Assembly: GCA_037440525.1 (NCBI GenBank)
Contig: JBBITW010000070.1
Location: 1-17,028, forward strand
Direction: 5' to 3'
Source: JBBITW01 sp037440525
GTDB lineage: Bacteria; Desulfobacterota; BSN033; UBA1163
Length of the DNA stretch: 17,028 nt
Below are positions 1 to 6,409 of this stretch, piece after piece. Numbering within the stretch: the first letter of the stretch is position 1; the number at the start of each line of letters is the position of its first letter. The position numbers were made by a program, and so were the translations under genes. The notes below the pieces were generated by a model, which was not told the origin of the DNA, did no database searches, and saw only the letters and a program-made list of their open reading frames with translations.

Positions 1-95
1 CCGAGCGAAGCGAGGAACCTTAGGAAAGATTTCTCGGCTAACGCCTCGAAATGACGATAGAGTGGTGTCATTCCGAGCGAAGCGAGGAACCTATA
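1..95. repeat. Dispersed repeat copy C1 (CATTCCGAGCGAAGCGAGG type)
   Basis: This stretch contains two tandem units built on CCGAGCGAAGCGAGGAACCT, separated by a spacer containing 'TTCTCGGCTAACGCCTCGAA'. Nearly the whole block recurs at 9716-9813 in the same orientation, with about four mismatches over roughly 92 aligned bases. Each unit contains the short palindrome CGAGCGAAGCGAGG / CCTCGCTTCGCTCGG, so it can fold as a small hairpin. Repeats of this style are widespread non-coding REP-like sequences in many bacterial genomes. No gene is visible. The block continues to the left window edge and may extend beyond it. Confidence 0.8.
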
Positions 96-221
96 GAATT
101 CAAACCCTTATAAAACGTAGATTCTTGGACTAAAGCCTCAAAATGACAGTACGGCACAGCCTTAAAATAAGGGGAGGCAAGGTGGGGTTAATATTATGGC
201 AAGAAGTATATTATTTACTAA

Positions 222-450
222 TACCCAAGTTGACCGATTTTTTATAAAAATCCTTTCCGCCAAAGGCGGATCCGGTTTTAAAGGATAATTATCAGTCATT
301 GCGAGGAGCGAAGCGACGTGGCAATCTCATAGATTCCTCGCTTCGCTCGGAATGACAATTTGGTAAAGATTGCTTCAGCTTTGCCTTGGAATGACAATTC
401 AGCCATAGGCTGATCCCCTCCAGGCGGATGAGAATCGCTCAATTTAGGTA
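222..450. mobile_element. Element A1: MITE-like element with 18-bp terminal inverted repeats
   Basis: The left end TACCCAAGTTGACCGATT (222-239) and the reverse complement of the right end, TACCTAAATTGAGCGATT (433-450), match at 15 of 18 positions. The right end is identical over 18 bases to the left end of a second copy at 13184. Both ends begin with TA, as expected if a TA target was duplicated, a habit of IS630/Tc1-mariner-type elements. The interior holds a CCTTTCCGCCAAAGGCGGATC hairpin and a unit carrying CATTGCGAGG and CTCGCTTCGCTCGGAATGAC (about 296-358), also found in A2. There is no coding capacity, so it would be non-autonomous. The family assignment is inference from end structure. 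Confidence 0.55.
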
Positions 451-534
451 ATAGTTAAATTAGAAAAGGATTGGGTTAAAAAATCCCTATAAATATATTA
501 AATTTTACGGTTTTGAATAAGTTTCAGAACCCTT

Positions 535-598
535 TTTAAGAACTCTGGAAAAGTCCTTGAAAGACTGGGGAGGTAGGGTTCCAAACCCTTCGAATGTG
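535..598. repeat. B3: solo end of the B repeat element
   Basis: This 60-odd base segment, containing ACTGGGGAGGTAGGGTTCC and AAACCCTTCGAA, matches the first ~60 bases of the complete B1 element (from about 6137) in the same orientation. The rest of the element is missing. The match stops right at the stop codon of the release-factor-like gene (599). It includes the small hairpin AGGGTT-CCA-AACCCT, which would sit just downstream of that gene on the minus strand but is not followed by a T run. The remaining bases of 96-221 and 451-534 show only degraded repeat-like sequence; I see no gene in them. Confidence 0.6.
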
Positions 599-961
599 TT
601 AATCCCATTTCTCTTCTTTTTGAAATCTCTGCCTCAGTCGTTTCTTAGCGGATAGAATTCTTTTTTCCTCAACTCTTTTTGTAATTTCCCTTAAAGGGAC
701 AGAAGTTGGAATTCTTTTCTTCTTAGGTTTATTAAGTCTCGTCAGACGTGCCCTAAGCCTATCAAAAGCAAGTTTAATATTCTTTGATTGATGGCGATGT
801 TCTGTTGCTATTACAGTGATACCGGTGGGTAGATGTTTTATTCGGACTGCAGTTTCTGTTTTATTCTTTCTTTGACCTCCTGGACCACTTGAGCGAAAAG
901 TCTCAATAATGACCTGTTTCTTGAGGCTTCTAATGTCCATAAAGTCTTTTTGGTTCTTCAT
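599..961 (-). CDS. Peptide chain release factor-like protein (RF-1 domain, GGQ)
   Basis: This 120-residue protein consists of the catalytic domain of class I release factors only. The GGQ tripeptide that drives peptidyl-tRNA hydrolysis is at residues 28-30 in the context SSGPGGQRKNKTETAVRIKH, and the C-terminus is strongly basic (KKRLRQRFQKEEKWD), as in ribosome-rescue factors that probe the mRNA channel. It lacks the codon-recognition domains of RF1/RF2. The likely role is hydrolysis of peptidyl-tRNA on stalled ribosomes, as for ArfB/YaeJ, but the GGQRKNK context differs from ArfB's GGQHVNK, so the substrate is not certain. It lies 51 bases after phoU on the same strand and may be read from the pst transcript. 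No clear Shine-Dalgarno precedes the ATG; a second Met at residue 8 is possible. Confidence 0.85.
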   Translation of the reverse strand: MKNQKDFMDIRSLKKQVIIETFRSSGPGGQRKNKTETAVRIKHLPTGITVIATEHRHQSKNIKLAFDRLRARLTRLNKPKKKRIPTSVPLREITKRVEEKRILSAKKRLRQRFQKEEKWD

Positions 962-1012
962 TTATATGATTAAATTTTTGGTTATTTACTTGTTTTTAAT
1001 TTTTCTTTTGAT

Positions 1013-1693
1013 TTAGGATTTCTTCTCCTCTTTATCGGCATAATGTTTGATGACAAGTGCATCAACCATAAAGATCACATCTTCTGCAATGTTTGTTGCA
1101 TGGTCGGCAATTCTTTCAAGGCATCGGGAGACAATCATCAGATGCACTGCCCTTGTAATTGTTTTTGGATCTGACATCATATAGGTGAGGAGTTCTCTAA
1201 AAACCTGATCATTTAATCCATCTACCATATCATCCCTTTCACAAACCAGTCGGGCAAGCTTTGAATCACGATTAACAAATGCATCCAGTACATCCTTAAC
1301 CATTGATTGGGTAATCTCGGCCATTCGAGGAATATCGATATAGGGTTTAAGCTGGGGTTCCTGATTCAGTGATATTGCACGCTCAGCAATATTTACAGCC
1401 TGATCACCCATACGTTCAAGGTCTGTAATAATTTTCATTGCAGAAGTGATGAAACGAAGGTCAGCGGCCATCGGCTGTCGTAATGCCAGAAGCCTCAGAC
1501 ACATCTCATCAATCTCATTCTCAAGGGCATTGATTCTATCTTCACCCTTAAAGGTCTTCTGGGCTAAACTTGAGTCTCTTTGGACCAGTGACTGAACAGA
1601 GTCACGGATCGCCTCTTCGACGAGGGTAGCCATCTTTAAGAGATTCTCCTTCAATTCTTCTAATTCCTTCTGGAAGTGGGTTTCTGTAATCAT
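1013..1693 (-). CDS. phoU: Phosphate transport system regulator PhoU
   Basis: This protein of 226 residues, the usual PhoU length, is built of two homologous three-helix repeats. The metal-binding signatures are present: DLERMGDQAVNIAE (about residues 91-104) in the first repeat and CLERIADHATNIAED (about 191-205) in the second. In known systems PhoU is a cytoplasmic protein that works with PstB and the PhoR kinase to shut down phosphate uptake and the Pho response when phosphate is plentiful. The gene follows pstB2 with a 26-base gap and has a strong ribosome-binding site (AAGGAGGGG, 3 bases before the ATG). No phoR or phoB lies in the window, so the partner kinase must be elsewhere. Confidence 0.95.
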   Translation of the reverse strand: MITETHFQKELEELKENLLKMATLVEEAIRDSVQSLVQRDSSLAQKTFKGEDRINALENEIDEMCLRLLALRQPMAADLRFITSAMKIITDLERMGDQAVNIAERAISLNQEPQLKPYIDIPRMAEITQSMVKDVLDAFVNRDSKLARLVCERDDMVDGLNDQVFRELLTYMMSDPKTITRAVHLMIVSRCLERIADHATNIAEDVIFMVDALVIKHYADKEEKKS

Positions 1694-1719
1694 AATCCCC
1701 TCCTTTTATCTTATTTCTT

Positions 1720-2481
1720 TTAACCAAAACGACCAGTGATATAATCTTCTGTCCTTTTATCTTTTGGTCGGGTAAAGATTTGATAGGTTGGTCCCTCTTC
1801 AATGAGTTCTCCATTTAAAAAGAAACTCGCATGATCAGAAATCCTTGAGGCCTGCTGGATGTTGTGGGGAACCAAGATAATGGTATATTCCTCCTTCAAT
1901 TTTGTTAGAGTCTCTTCAATACTTGCAGTTGAAATAGGGTCCAATCCGGAGCAGGGTTCGTCAAGAAGTAAGACCTCTGGTTCGAGTGCAAGAATTCTTG
2001 CAATACAGAGACGTTGCTGTTGTCCACCTGAAAGACGGAGTGCGGATGTATGAAGGCGATCCTTTACCTCCTCCCAGAGGAAAGCAGATCTTAGAGCCCT
2101 CTCCACAATCTCATTTAATCGCCTTTTTTGGGTGACGCCATTTAGTCTTGGGCCGTACGCAACATTTTCAAATACTGATGTAGGAAGGGGTGTAGGAAGA
2201 TCAAATACCATACCCACTCGCCTTCTGAGCTGTGTTATACTTTGTTTCGGATCGTAGATTTCTTTCCCATCCAGAAGGATAGACCCAGTATGTCTCACAC
2301 CAAATATAAGGTCTGTTAGACGATTAATACATTTAAGTAAGGTGGTCTTACCACTGCGGGCAGGTCCAAAAATTGAGAATATCTTATTAGAGGGGATATT
2401 TAGATTAATATGAAGGAGTGCTGGATGATCGTTATAGTAAAAGCTGAAATCCTTAATCTTGATTTTTATCCCTTCCGACAT
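1720..2481 (-). CDS. pstB: Second phosphate ABC transporter ATPase, PstB2 (divergent)
   Basis: This 253-residue ABC ATPase of the PstB family ends in TEDYITGRFG, the typical PstB C-terminus. Walker A is GPARSGKTT (residues 39-47) instead of the usual GPSGCGKST; the GxxxxGK[ST] core is kept. The Q-loop glutamine is replaced by aspartate (VFDLPTPLP, about D94). The signature LSGGQQQR (150-157), Walker B VLLLDEP (170-176) and H-loop histidine (VPHN, H206) are normal. It is the second pstB of the operon, located between pstA and phoU where a single pstB normally sits. Its likely job is to power PstCA, perhaps as a heterodimer with the other PstB. The start ATG follows GGGAG by 5 bases. It may instead form a homodimer with altered kinetics. 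Confidence 0.9.
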   Translation of the reverse strand: MSEGIKIKIKDFSFYYNDHPALLHINLNIPSNKIFSIFGPARSGKTTLLKCINRLTDLIFGVRHTGSILLDGKEIYDPKQSITQLRRRVGMVFDLPTPLPTSVFENVAYGPRLNGVTQKRRLNEIVERALRSAFLWEEVKDRLHTSALRLSGGQQQRLCIARILALEPEVLLLDEPCSGLDPISTASIEETLTKLKEEYTIILVPHNIQQASRISDHASFFLNGELIEEGPTYQIFTRPKDKRTEDYITGRFG

Positions 2482-2491
2482 AGAGTCTCCC

Positions 2492-3334
2492 TCAAGTTCG
2501 ATGCCGAATGTATCGATTAAGTAGCCAGTTTGCCAATGTGTTTATAAATAAAACCATTAAGATAAGTGCTGCTCCTGTTCCATAGGCCATTTCCATTGAT
2601 ATTCCTTCTCTGGCAAGTATATAAAAATGGACGGCCATAGTTCGAATGGGCGAATATATAGAGGTGGGCATAACAAGAGAAGACCCTGCGGTAAGAATGA
2701 CCGCTGCTGTCTCCCCTATACTTCTGCCAACACTTAATATGATTCCAGTGAATATTCCAGGAAGGGCATTAGGAATGATTGTTTTTGTAACGGTTTGCCA
2801 CTTAGTTCCACCGAGAGAATAACTCACCTCCCGATAAGAATACGGGATTGACTTTATAGCTTCTTCTGCGGTGCAAATAATGGTTGGCAGGATCATCACA
2901 GCGAGAGTTAAACCTCCAGAGAGTATTGACCAACCAAAATTGAGATGTATTACAAAAAAGATAAATCCAAATAGTCCAAAAATGATGGAGGGTATTCCCG
3001 CAAGACAGTCTGTACCGAAACGAATAATTCGACTTATTTGGCTTTCCCTTGTATATTCGGTAAGAAAGATAGCTGTTCCTACTCCCAATGGTGTTGCAAA
3101 TGCAATTGCCACAACTGTTAGTATAGCAGTTCCAATTATAGTGGAAAATATGCCACCCTCTCTTCCCATACTTCTCGGGTTATCTATAATGAAGCGAATT
3201 CCAAGGATAGGGATCCCTTCGCTGAGAATTTGGACAAGAATAAGAATCATTACAGCAATGGTGAAGAGAGCTGATGTCCAGATTAGAATCTTAGCGATAT
3301 TCTGTGTGAGATAACGAGGCCGATTGAATCTCAA
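2492..3334 (-). CDS. pstA: Phosphate ABC transporter permease PstA
   Basis: This 280-residue inner-membrane permease has about six hydrophobic segments; the first is at residues 15-35. The cytoplasmic coupling (EAA) loop reads AEEAIKSIPYSYREVSYSLGG and is followed by IIPNALPGI, which docks on the ATPase. GRSIGETAAV is the conserved PstA/PstC segment after it. With PstC it forms the phosphate channel. The first codon is TTG, overlapping the pstC TGA stop as TTGA; the AAGGAG sequence 9-10 bases upstream, inside pstC, supports this start, and no ATG lies near. The overlap points to coupled translation with pstC. Confidence 0.93.
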   Translation of the reverse strand: MRFNRPRYLTQNIAKILIWTSALFTIAVMILILVQILSEGIPILGIRFIIDNPRSMGREGGIFSTIIGTAILTVVAIAFATPLGVGTAIFLTEYTRESQISRIIRFGTDCLAGIPSIIFGLFGFIFFVIHLNFGWSILSGGLTLAVMILPTIICTAEEAIKSIPYSYREVSYSLGGTKWQTVTKTIIPNALPGIFTGIILSVGRSIGETAAVILTAGSSLVMPTSIYSPIRTMAVHFYILAREGISMEMAYGTGAALILMVLFINTLANWLLNRYIRHRT

Positions 3335-4179
3335 TGTATTCTTCTCCTTGAGAGTGTAATAGCTAAGGAATTTAAGATTATGATAATAAAAAAGAGAACT
3401 ATACCTGTGGCAAAGAGGGCCTGACGGTGATCACCAGAAGAATAACCCATCTCAATACCAATATTAGTGGTCAATGTCCTTGCTGAGTCAAGAAAGGAGG
3501 AAGGCATCTTCACTGCATTACCGAGGATCATGATCATGGCCATTGTTTCGCCAATAGCACGGCCCATGCCGAGGATGATACTTGCTACAATTCCTGACCT
3601 TGCAGCAGGAATCAGTACCCGCCAGATTGCCTGCCAGTGCGTTGCTCCCAGTGCCAATGCACCTGCTTTATAGGTTGGAGGAAGGGCTTTTAGAGAATCC
3701 TCAGAGATGCTGATAATAGTTGGAAGAATCATAAAGCCGAGTATTACGGAACCAGCAAGGATGCTCAGTCCTGGTCCTCCTAAATGATTTCGAATGATGG
3801 GCACCACAACCACAAGACCCCAGAATCCATAGATGACAGATGGAATAGCCGCAAGTAGATGGATTGCAGGTCTCAGAAAGATTGCAACTGAGGGTGGTGT
3901 CCACTCCGAGAGAAAAATTGCACATGATAATCCAAAAGGGATACCTATTAATAATGCACCAAAAGTTACCCAGAATGAACCTATAATCATCGGGAAGATG
4001 CCGAATTCCCCTTTACTTGGAACCCATCTATCGCCAAAGAGAAAATTTTTTAGCCCGACCTTCCAGATAAGAGAGCTACCCTGTTCAAAGATGAAGAAGG
4101 CAATCATGGCAAGGATCAAAATAGTTGAAAGAGCTACTATCAATAAGGTTTTTTCAATTACCTTTTCTTTGATCTCCAT
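3331..4179 (-). CDS. pstC: Phosphate ABC transporter permease PstC
   Basis: This 282-residue inner-membrane permease has about six hydrophobic segments. The first, LLIVALSTILILAMIAFFIF, is near residues 12-31. The EAA coupling loop (SEDSLKALPPTYKAGALALG) is followed by VLIPAARSGIVAS and GRAIGETMAM, the PstC hallmark. It pairs with PstA to form the transmembrane path for phosphate. The gene begins 8 bases after pstS and its stop overlaps the pstA start, so the four genes pstS-pstC-pstA-pstB2 are tightly linked. The ribosome-binding site is weak (GAGAAA). The length is near the lower end for PstC but nothing appears missing. Confidence 0.93.
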   Translation of the reverse strand: MEIKEKVIEKTLLIVALSTILILAMIAFFIFEQGSSLIWKVGLKNFLFGDRWVPSKGEFGIFPMIIGSFWVTFGALLIGIPFGLSCAIFLSEWTPPSVAIFLRPAIHLLAAIPSVIYGFWGLVVVVPIIRNHLGGPGLSILAGSVILGFMILPTIISISEDSLKALPPTYKAGALALGATHWQAIWRVLIPAARSGIVASIILGMGRAIGETMAMIMILGNAVKMPSSFLDSARTLTTNIGIEMGYSSGDHRQALFATGIVLFFIIIILNSLAITLSRRRIH

Positions 4180-4187
4180 AATATTTC

Positions 4188-4991
4188 TCAGTGTGATTTA
4201 GAGATTACAGGAATTAATCCTTCTTTAGCGAGTAGCTCCTGACCTTTTTCACTCAGGACAAATTCTACAAAAGATTTTATTTCACCAGCAGGTTCACTTT
4301 TAAATACGAAAAGGAATGGCCGTACCAATTGATAATCGCCATTTTCAATATTCTTAAGGCTGGCTTCAATACCTGAGATCTTTAAGGTCTTTACCTTCTC
4401 ATTAACTAAACCCAACGAGATATAACCAATGGCGTTTGGGTCATCAGCAACCAATTGACGAATTGTTCCACTCGCATCCTGAACCAATGCCCCAAGAGTA
4501 ATCTCTTCTTTACCCATAACCATCTTCTGGAAGGAATCTCTTGTTCCTGACCCCTCTTCCCTTGTTATTACGAAAATGGGATTGTTGTCCCCACCAACCT
4601 CTTTCCAATTTCTTATCTTGCCAGAGAAGATTTGCCTGATCTGTGAGATGGAAAGGTCATCAACAGGGTTTTTTGGGTTAATAATAATTGCAATAGCATC
4701 CTTTGCAATTGTTATAGTGTAGAGGTCCTTTTCAGCAGCCGATAAAGACCGAGAAGACATTCCAATATGAGCGGCATTATTCCTAATTGCCACAATTCCA
4801 GCAGTTGAACCACCATCCTGAACATGGATACTGGATTTAGGGTTAAGACGCATATATTCTTCAGCTAAGAGTTCAGCAAATGGGGTGATTGAGTTTGAAC
4901 CGGCCAGAGTAATCCCTGCCTTTGTCCTCTGACAGCCAATCGCAAACAAAATAAACAAAACAAATCCAAATATCAAGTAGCCAAAATACAC
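4188..4991 (-). CDS. pstS: Phosphate-binding lipoprotein PstS
   Basis: This is the periplasmic phosphate receptor of the Pst importer. I place the start at GTG 4991-4989, giving 267 residues: a compact lipoprotein signal peptide of 19 residues (YFGYLIFGFVLFILFAIG) followed by Cys20, with AIGC as lipobox. The phosphate-binding loops are visible: AGSNSITPF, DGGSTAGI and REEGSGTRDSF. An in-frame ATG at 5159 would give 323 residues, but it would put 56 polar, Arg-rich residues before the signal sequence and overlap pstB1 by 77 bases, so I reject it. The GTG is preceded by GGAAGGATAAA, which is largely buried in a 12-bp hairpin (4995-5026). The gene lies 91 bases after pstB1 and 8 bases before pstC. 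The short PstS form is common outside the Enterobacteria. Confidence 0.9.
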   Translation of the reverse strand: MYFGYLIFGFVLFILFAIGCQRTKAGITLAGSNSITPFAELLAEEYMRLNPKSSIHVQDGGSTAGIVAIRNNAAHIGMSSRSLSAAEKDLYTITIAKDAIAIIINPKNPVDDLSISQIRQIFSGKIRNWKEVGGDNNPIFVITREEGSGTRDSFQKMVMGKEEITLGALVQDASGTIRQLVADDPNAIGYISLGLVNEKVKTLKISGIEASLKNIENGDYQLVRPFLFVFKSEPAGEIKSFVEFVLSEKGQELLAKEGLIPVISKSH

Positions 4992-4994
4992 TTT

Positions 4995-5026
4995 ATCCTT
5001 CCATCCTCCCAGCTGGATAGAAGGAT
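4995..5026 (-). promoter_or_regulatory. Hairpin covering the pstS ribosome-binding site
   Basis: On the minus-strand RNA the two arms AUCCUUCUAUCC and GGAUGGAAGGAU can pair over 12 positions (one U-G wobble) around the 8-base loop AGCUGGGA. The 3' arm contains the only plausible Shine-Dalgarno (GGAAGGA) and ends just three bases (AAA) before the GTG start of pstS. It could lower or gate pstS translation, or protect or process the mRNA between pstB1 and pstS. It could also be the remnant of a dispersed repeat. The pairing is seen directly; the function is inference. Confidence 0.5.
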
Positions 5027-5082
5027 GGGGTGATGGGGAATTTTCAATTCTGTGCTCTTTAATCCGCAATCTGCAATCTCTT

Positions 5083-5853
5083 CTATCCATATCTTCCTGT
5101 AACATAATTCTCTGTTCGCTTATCCTTTGGTTTTGTGAAGATATCGCCTGTAAGTCCATACTCCAGTAATTCTCCCAGGAGAAAGAACCCTGTCCAATCA
5201 GATGTTCGAGCGGCCTGCTGCATATTATGGGTGACTATGACAATTGTATAACTCTTTTTTAATTCCTGTATCAACTCCTCGATTTTAAGTGTAGCAATAG
5301 GATCAAGGGCAGAGCAGGGTTCATCCATCAGGATCACCTCTGGCTCAACAGCCAGCACACGTGCAATACAGAGGCGTTGTTGCTGGCCCAGGGTGAGAGA
5401 AAGTGCATTCTCATGGAGTCGGTCTGAGACCTCCTCCCAGAGGGCCGAAGCCTTGAGACTTCTTTCTACCCTATCTTCAATCTCCATCTTTGATCGAATT
5501 CCCATAACTCTAAGACCGAATGCCACATTTTCGAAGATGCTTTTCGGGAAAGGATTCGGCCTCTGGAAGACCATTCCAACCCTTTTCCTTAAGGAAACGG
5601 CATCCATTTTTGGACTGTATATATCTTCTCCATCCAGCATTACAGTCCCTTCGGTTCTTGTGTGAGGAATTAATTCGTTTGTGCGATTAAGAACCCTCAA
5701 GAATGTCGATTTTCCACAACCAGAAGGCCCGATAAGTGCAGTGATCTGGCAGGATCTTATAAGAATGTTTATATCCTTTAAGGCCTGGGTAGGGCCGTAA
5801 TAAAAGTTGAGTTTTCTAACTTCAATCTTTATTTCGTTTTTTCCAGATTGCAT
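5083..5853 (-). CDS. pstB: Phosphate ABC transporter ATPase PstB1
   Basis: This 256-residue ABC ATPase is the first gene of the pst operon, an unusual place for pstB. Walker A is the canonical GPSGCGKST (residues 42-50), the Q-loop is VFQRPNPFP (Q97), Walker B is VILMDEP (173-179) and the H-loop is VTHNMQQA (H209). PCSALDP and the TENYVTGRYG C-terminus are typical of PstB. The ABC signature is altered, however: LTLGQQQR (153-160) in place of LSGGQQQR. It should energise phosphate import through PstCA. The start ATG has a good ribosome-binding site (AAGGAAAG). The paralogue at 1720-2481 has the opposite set of deviations. Confidence 0.93.
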   Translation of the reverse strand: MQSGKNEIKIEVRKLNFYYGPTQALKDINILIRSCQITALIGPSGCGKSTFLRVLNRTNELIPHTRTEGTVMLDGEDIYSPKMDAVSLRKRVGMVFQRPNPFPKSIFENVAFGLRVMGIRSKMEIEDRVERSLKASALWEEVSDRLHENALSLTLGQQQRLCIARVLAVEPEVILMDEPCSALDPIATLKIEELIQELKKSYTIVIVTHNMQQAARTSDWTGFFLLGELLEYGLTGDIFTKPKDKRTENYVTGRYG

Positions 5854-5884
5854 AATCTTTCCTTCATAAATCTAAATGAAAGAA

Positions 5885-5913
5885 TTTATCCATTGATATA
5901 TTATTCTTCTCAA
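5885..5913 (-). promoter_or_regulatory. Candidate sigma70-type promoter of the pst operon
   Basis: On the minus strand TTGAGA (5913-5908) and GATAAA (5890-5885) are separated by 17 bases, which would put the transcription start about 25 bases before the pstB1 ATG. The -35 matches consensus at 5 of 6 positions and the -10 at 4 of 6. I could not find a convincing Pho box (CTGTCAT-type direct repeats) nearby, so phosphate control through PhoB is not shown by the sequence. A small GC-rich palindrome, CCTGC-TTCAG-GCAGG (5923-5937), lies just upstream. Confidence 0.3.
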
Positions 5914-6131
5914 ATTTTCCCCCCTGCTTCAGGCAGGCAATAATTATTAGGAAACCCTCATTCAGAATCGAAAAGATTAATTAATATATTCCTAATTGAA
6001 ATTACCAGATTATGTTCTTTGAATCAAGAGGTCTTCAATAAATTTTAATACTTCCTAATATTGAGGGATTTGTTCTTGAAACTATTTTAAAATATGCTAA
6101 TATTCAGTATCTATAACAGGATATCAAGTTC

Positions 6132-6370
6132 CTAAATTGAGAGCTCTGAGAAAGTCCTGAAATGACTTGGGAGGTAGTGTTCCAAACCCTTCGAATGCGG
6201 ACATTAAGAAGTTAAATTGATTACAATCGCTTCAAAGAAAATTAAGCAATTTAAGGGTATTAATCATTAGTGCTAAACTTTTAGAGGTATTTGCTCGAAG
6301 GCTTTTCCACCCCACCTCCCCAGTCTATAAGAATAGTTCTTAATATTTTTTCAGAAGTCTCAAATTTAAG
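6132..6370. mobile_element. Element B1: ~235-bp MITE-like element
   Basis: The two ends are imperfect inverted repeats: the left begins TTGAGAGCTCTGAGAAAGT and the right, read on the other strand, TTGAGACTTCTGAAAAAAT. Further in, both carry GGGAGGT...CCTTCGA on opposite strands (left about 6169-6196, right about 6296-6325). The whole unit recurs as an inverted copy (B2) at about 9817-10046, close to 90% identical by eye. It has no open reading frame of note. The boundaries are approximate by a few bases. The rest of this 556-base intergenic region (5854-6131) holds the pst promoter area and otherwise AT-rich sequence without a gene. Confidence 0.6.
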
Positions 6371-6400
6371 TGTTCTTTTAGATTTGTGTCTAAATTTGAG
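6359..6400. promoter_or_regulatory. Perfect 10-bp inverted repeat at the acyl-CoA ligase leader
   Basis: CTCAAATTTA (6359-6368) and TAAATTTGAG (6391-6400) are perfect reverse complements separated by 22 bases. The right arm runs directly into the ribosome-binding site GAGGAGGAG (6397-6405) of the ligase gene. It could be an operator for a dimeric repressor such as a TetR/FadR-type regulator, or an RNA stem next to the ribosome-binding site. The left arm coincides with the outer end of element B1, so the palindrome may have been created by the insertion. Confidence 0.35.
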
Positions 6401-6409
6401 GAGGAGTAA

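Noticed and set aside
1..460. CRISPR array
   Set aside because: The repeats are dispersed, palindromic and of varied spacing; there are no regular spacers and no cas gene.
560..598. Rho-independent terminator after the release-factor gene
   Set aside because: The AGGGTT-CCA-AACCCT stem is short and has no T run on the minus strand; it is better explained as part of the B element end.
2871..3314. 147-residue frame on the plus strand inside pstA
   Set aside because: It is antisense to a well-supported permease gene and has biased Arg/Ile/Pro composition typical of the shadow of hydrophobic codons.
4992..5159. Longer pstS reading frame starting at ATG 5159
   Set aside because: It would add 56 polar residues before a clear lipoprotein signal peptide and overlap the pstB1 coding end; the GTG at 4991 directly precedes the signal sequence.
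5854..6130. Pho box upstream of the pst operon
   Set aside because: I looked for CTGTCAT-type direct repeats spaced by 11 bases and found none convincing on either strand.
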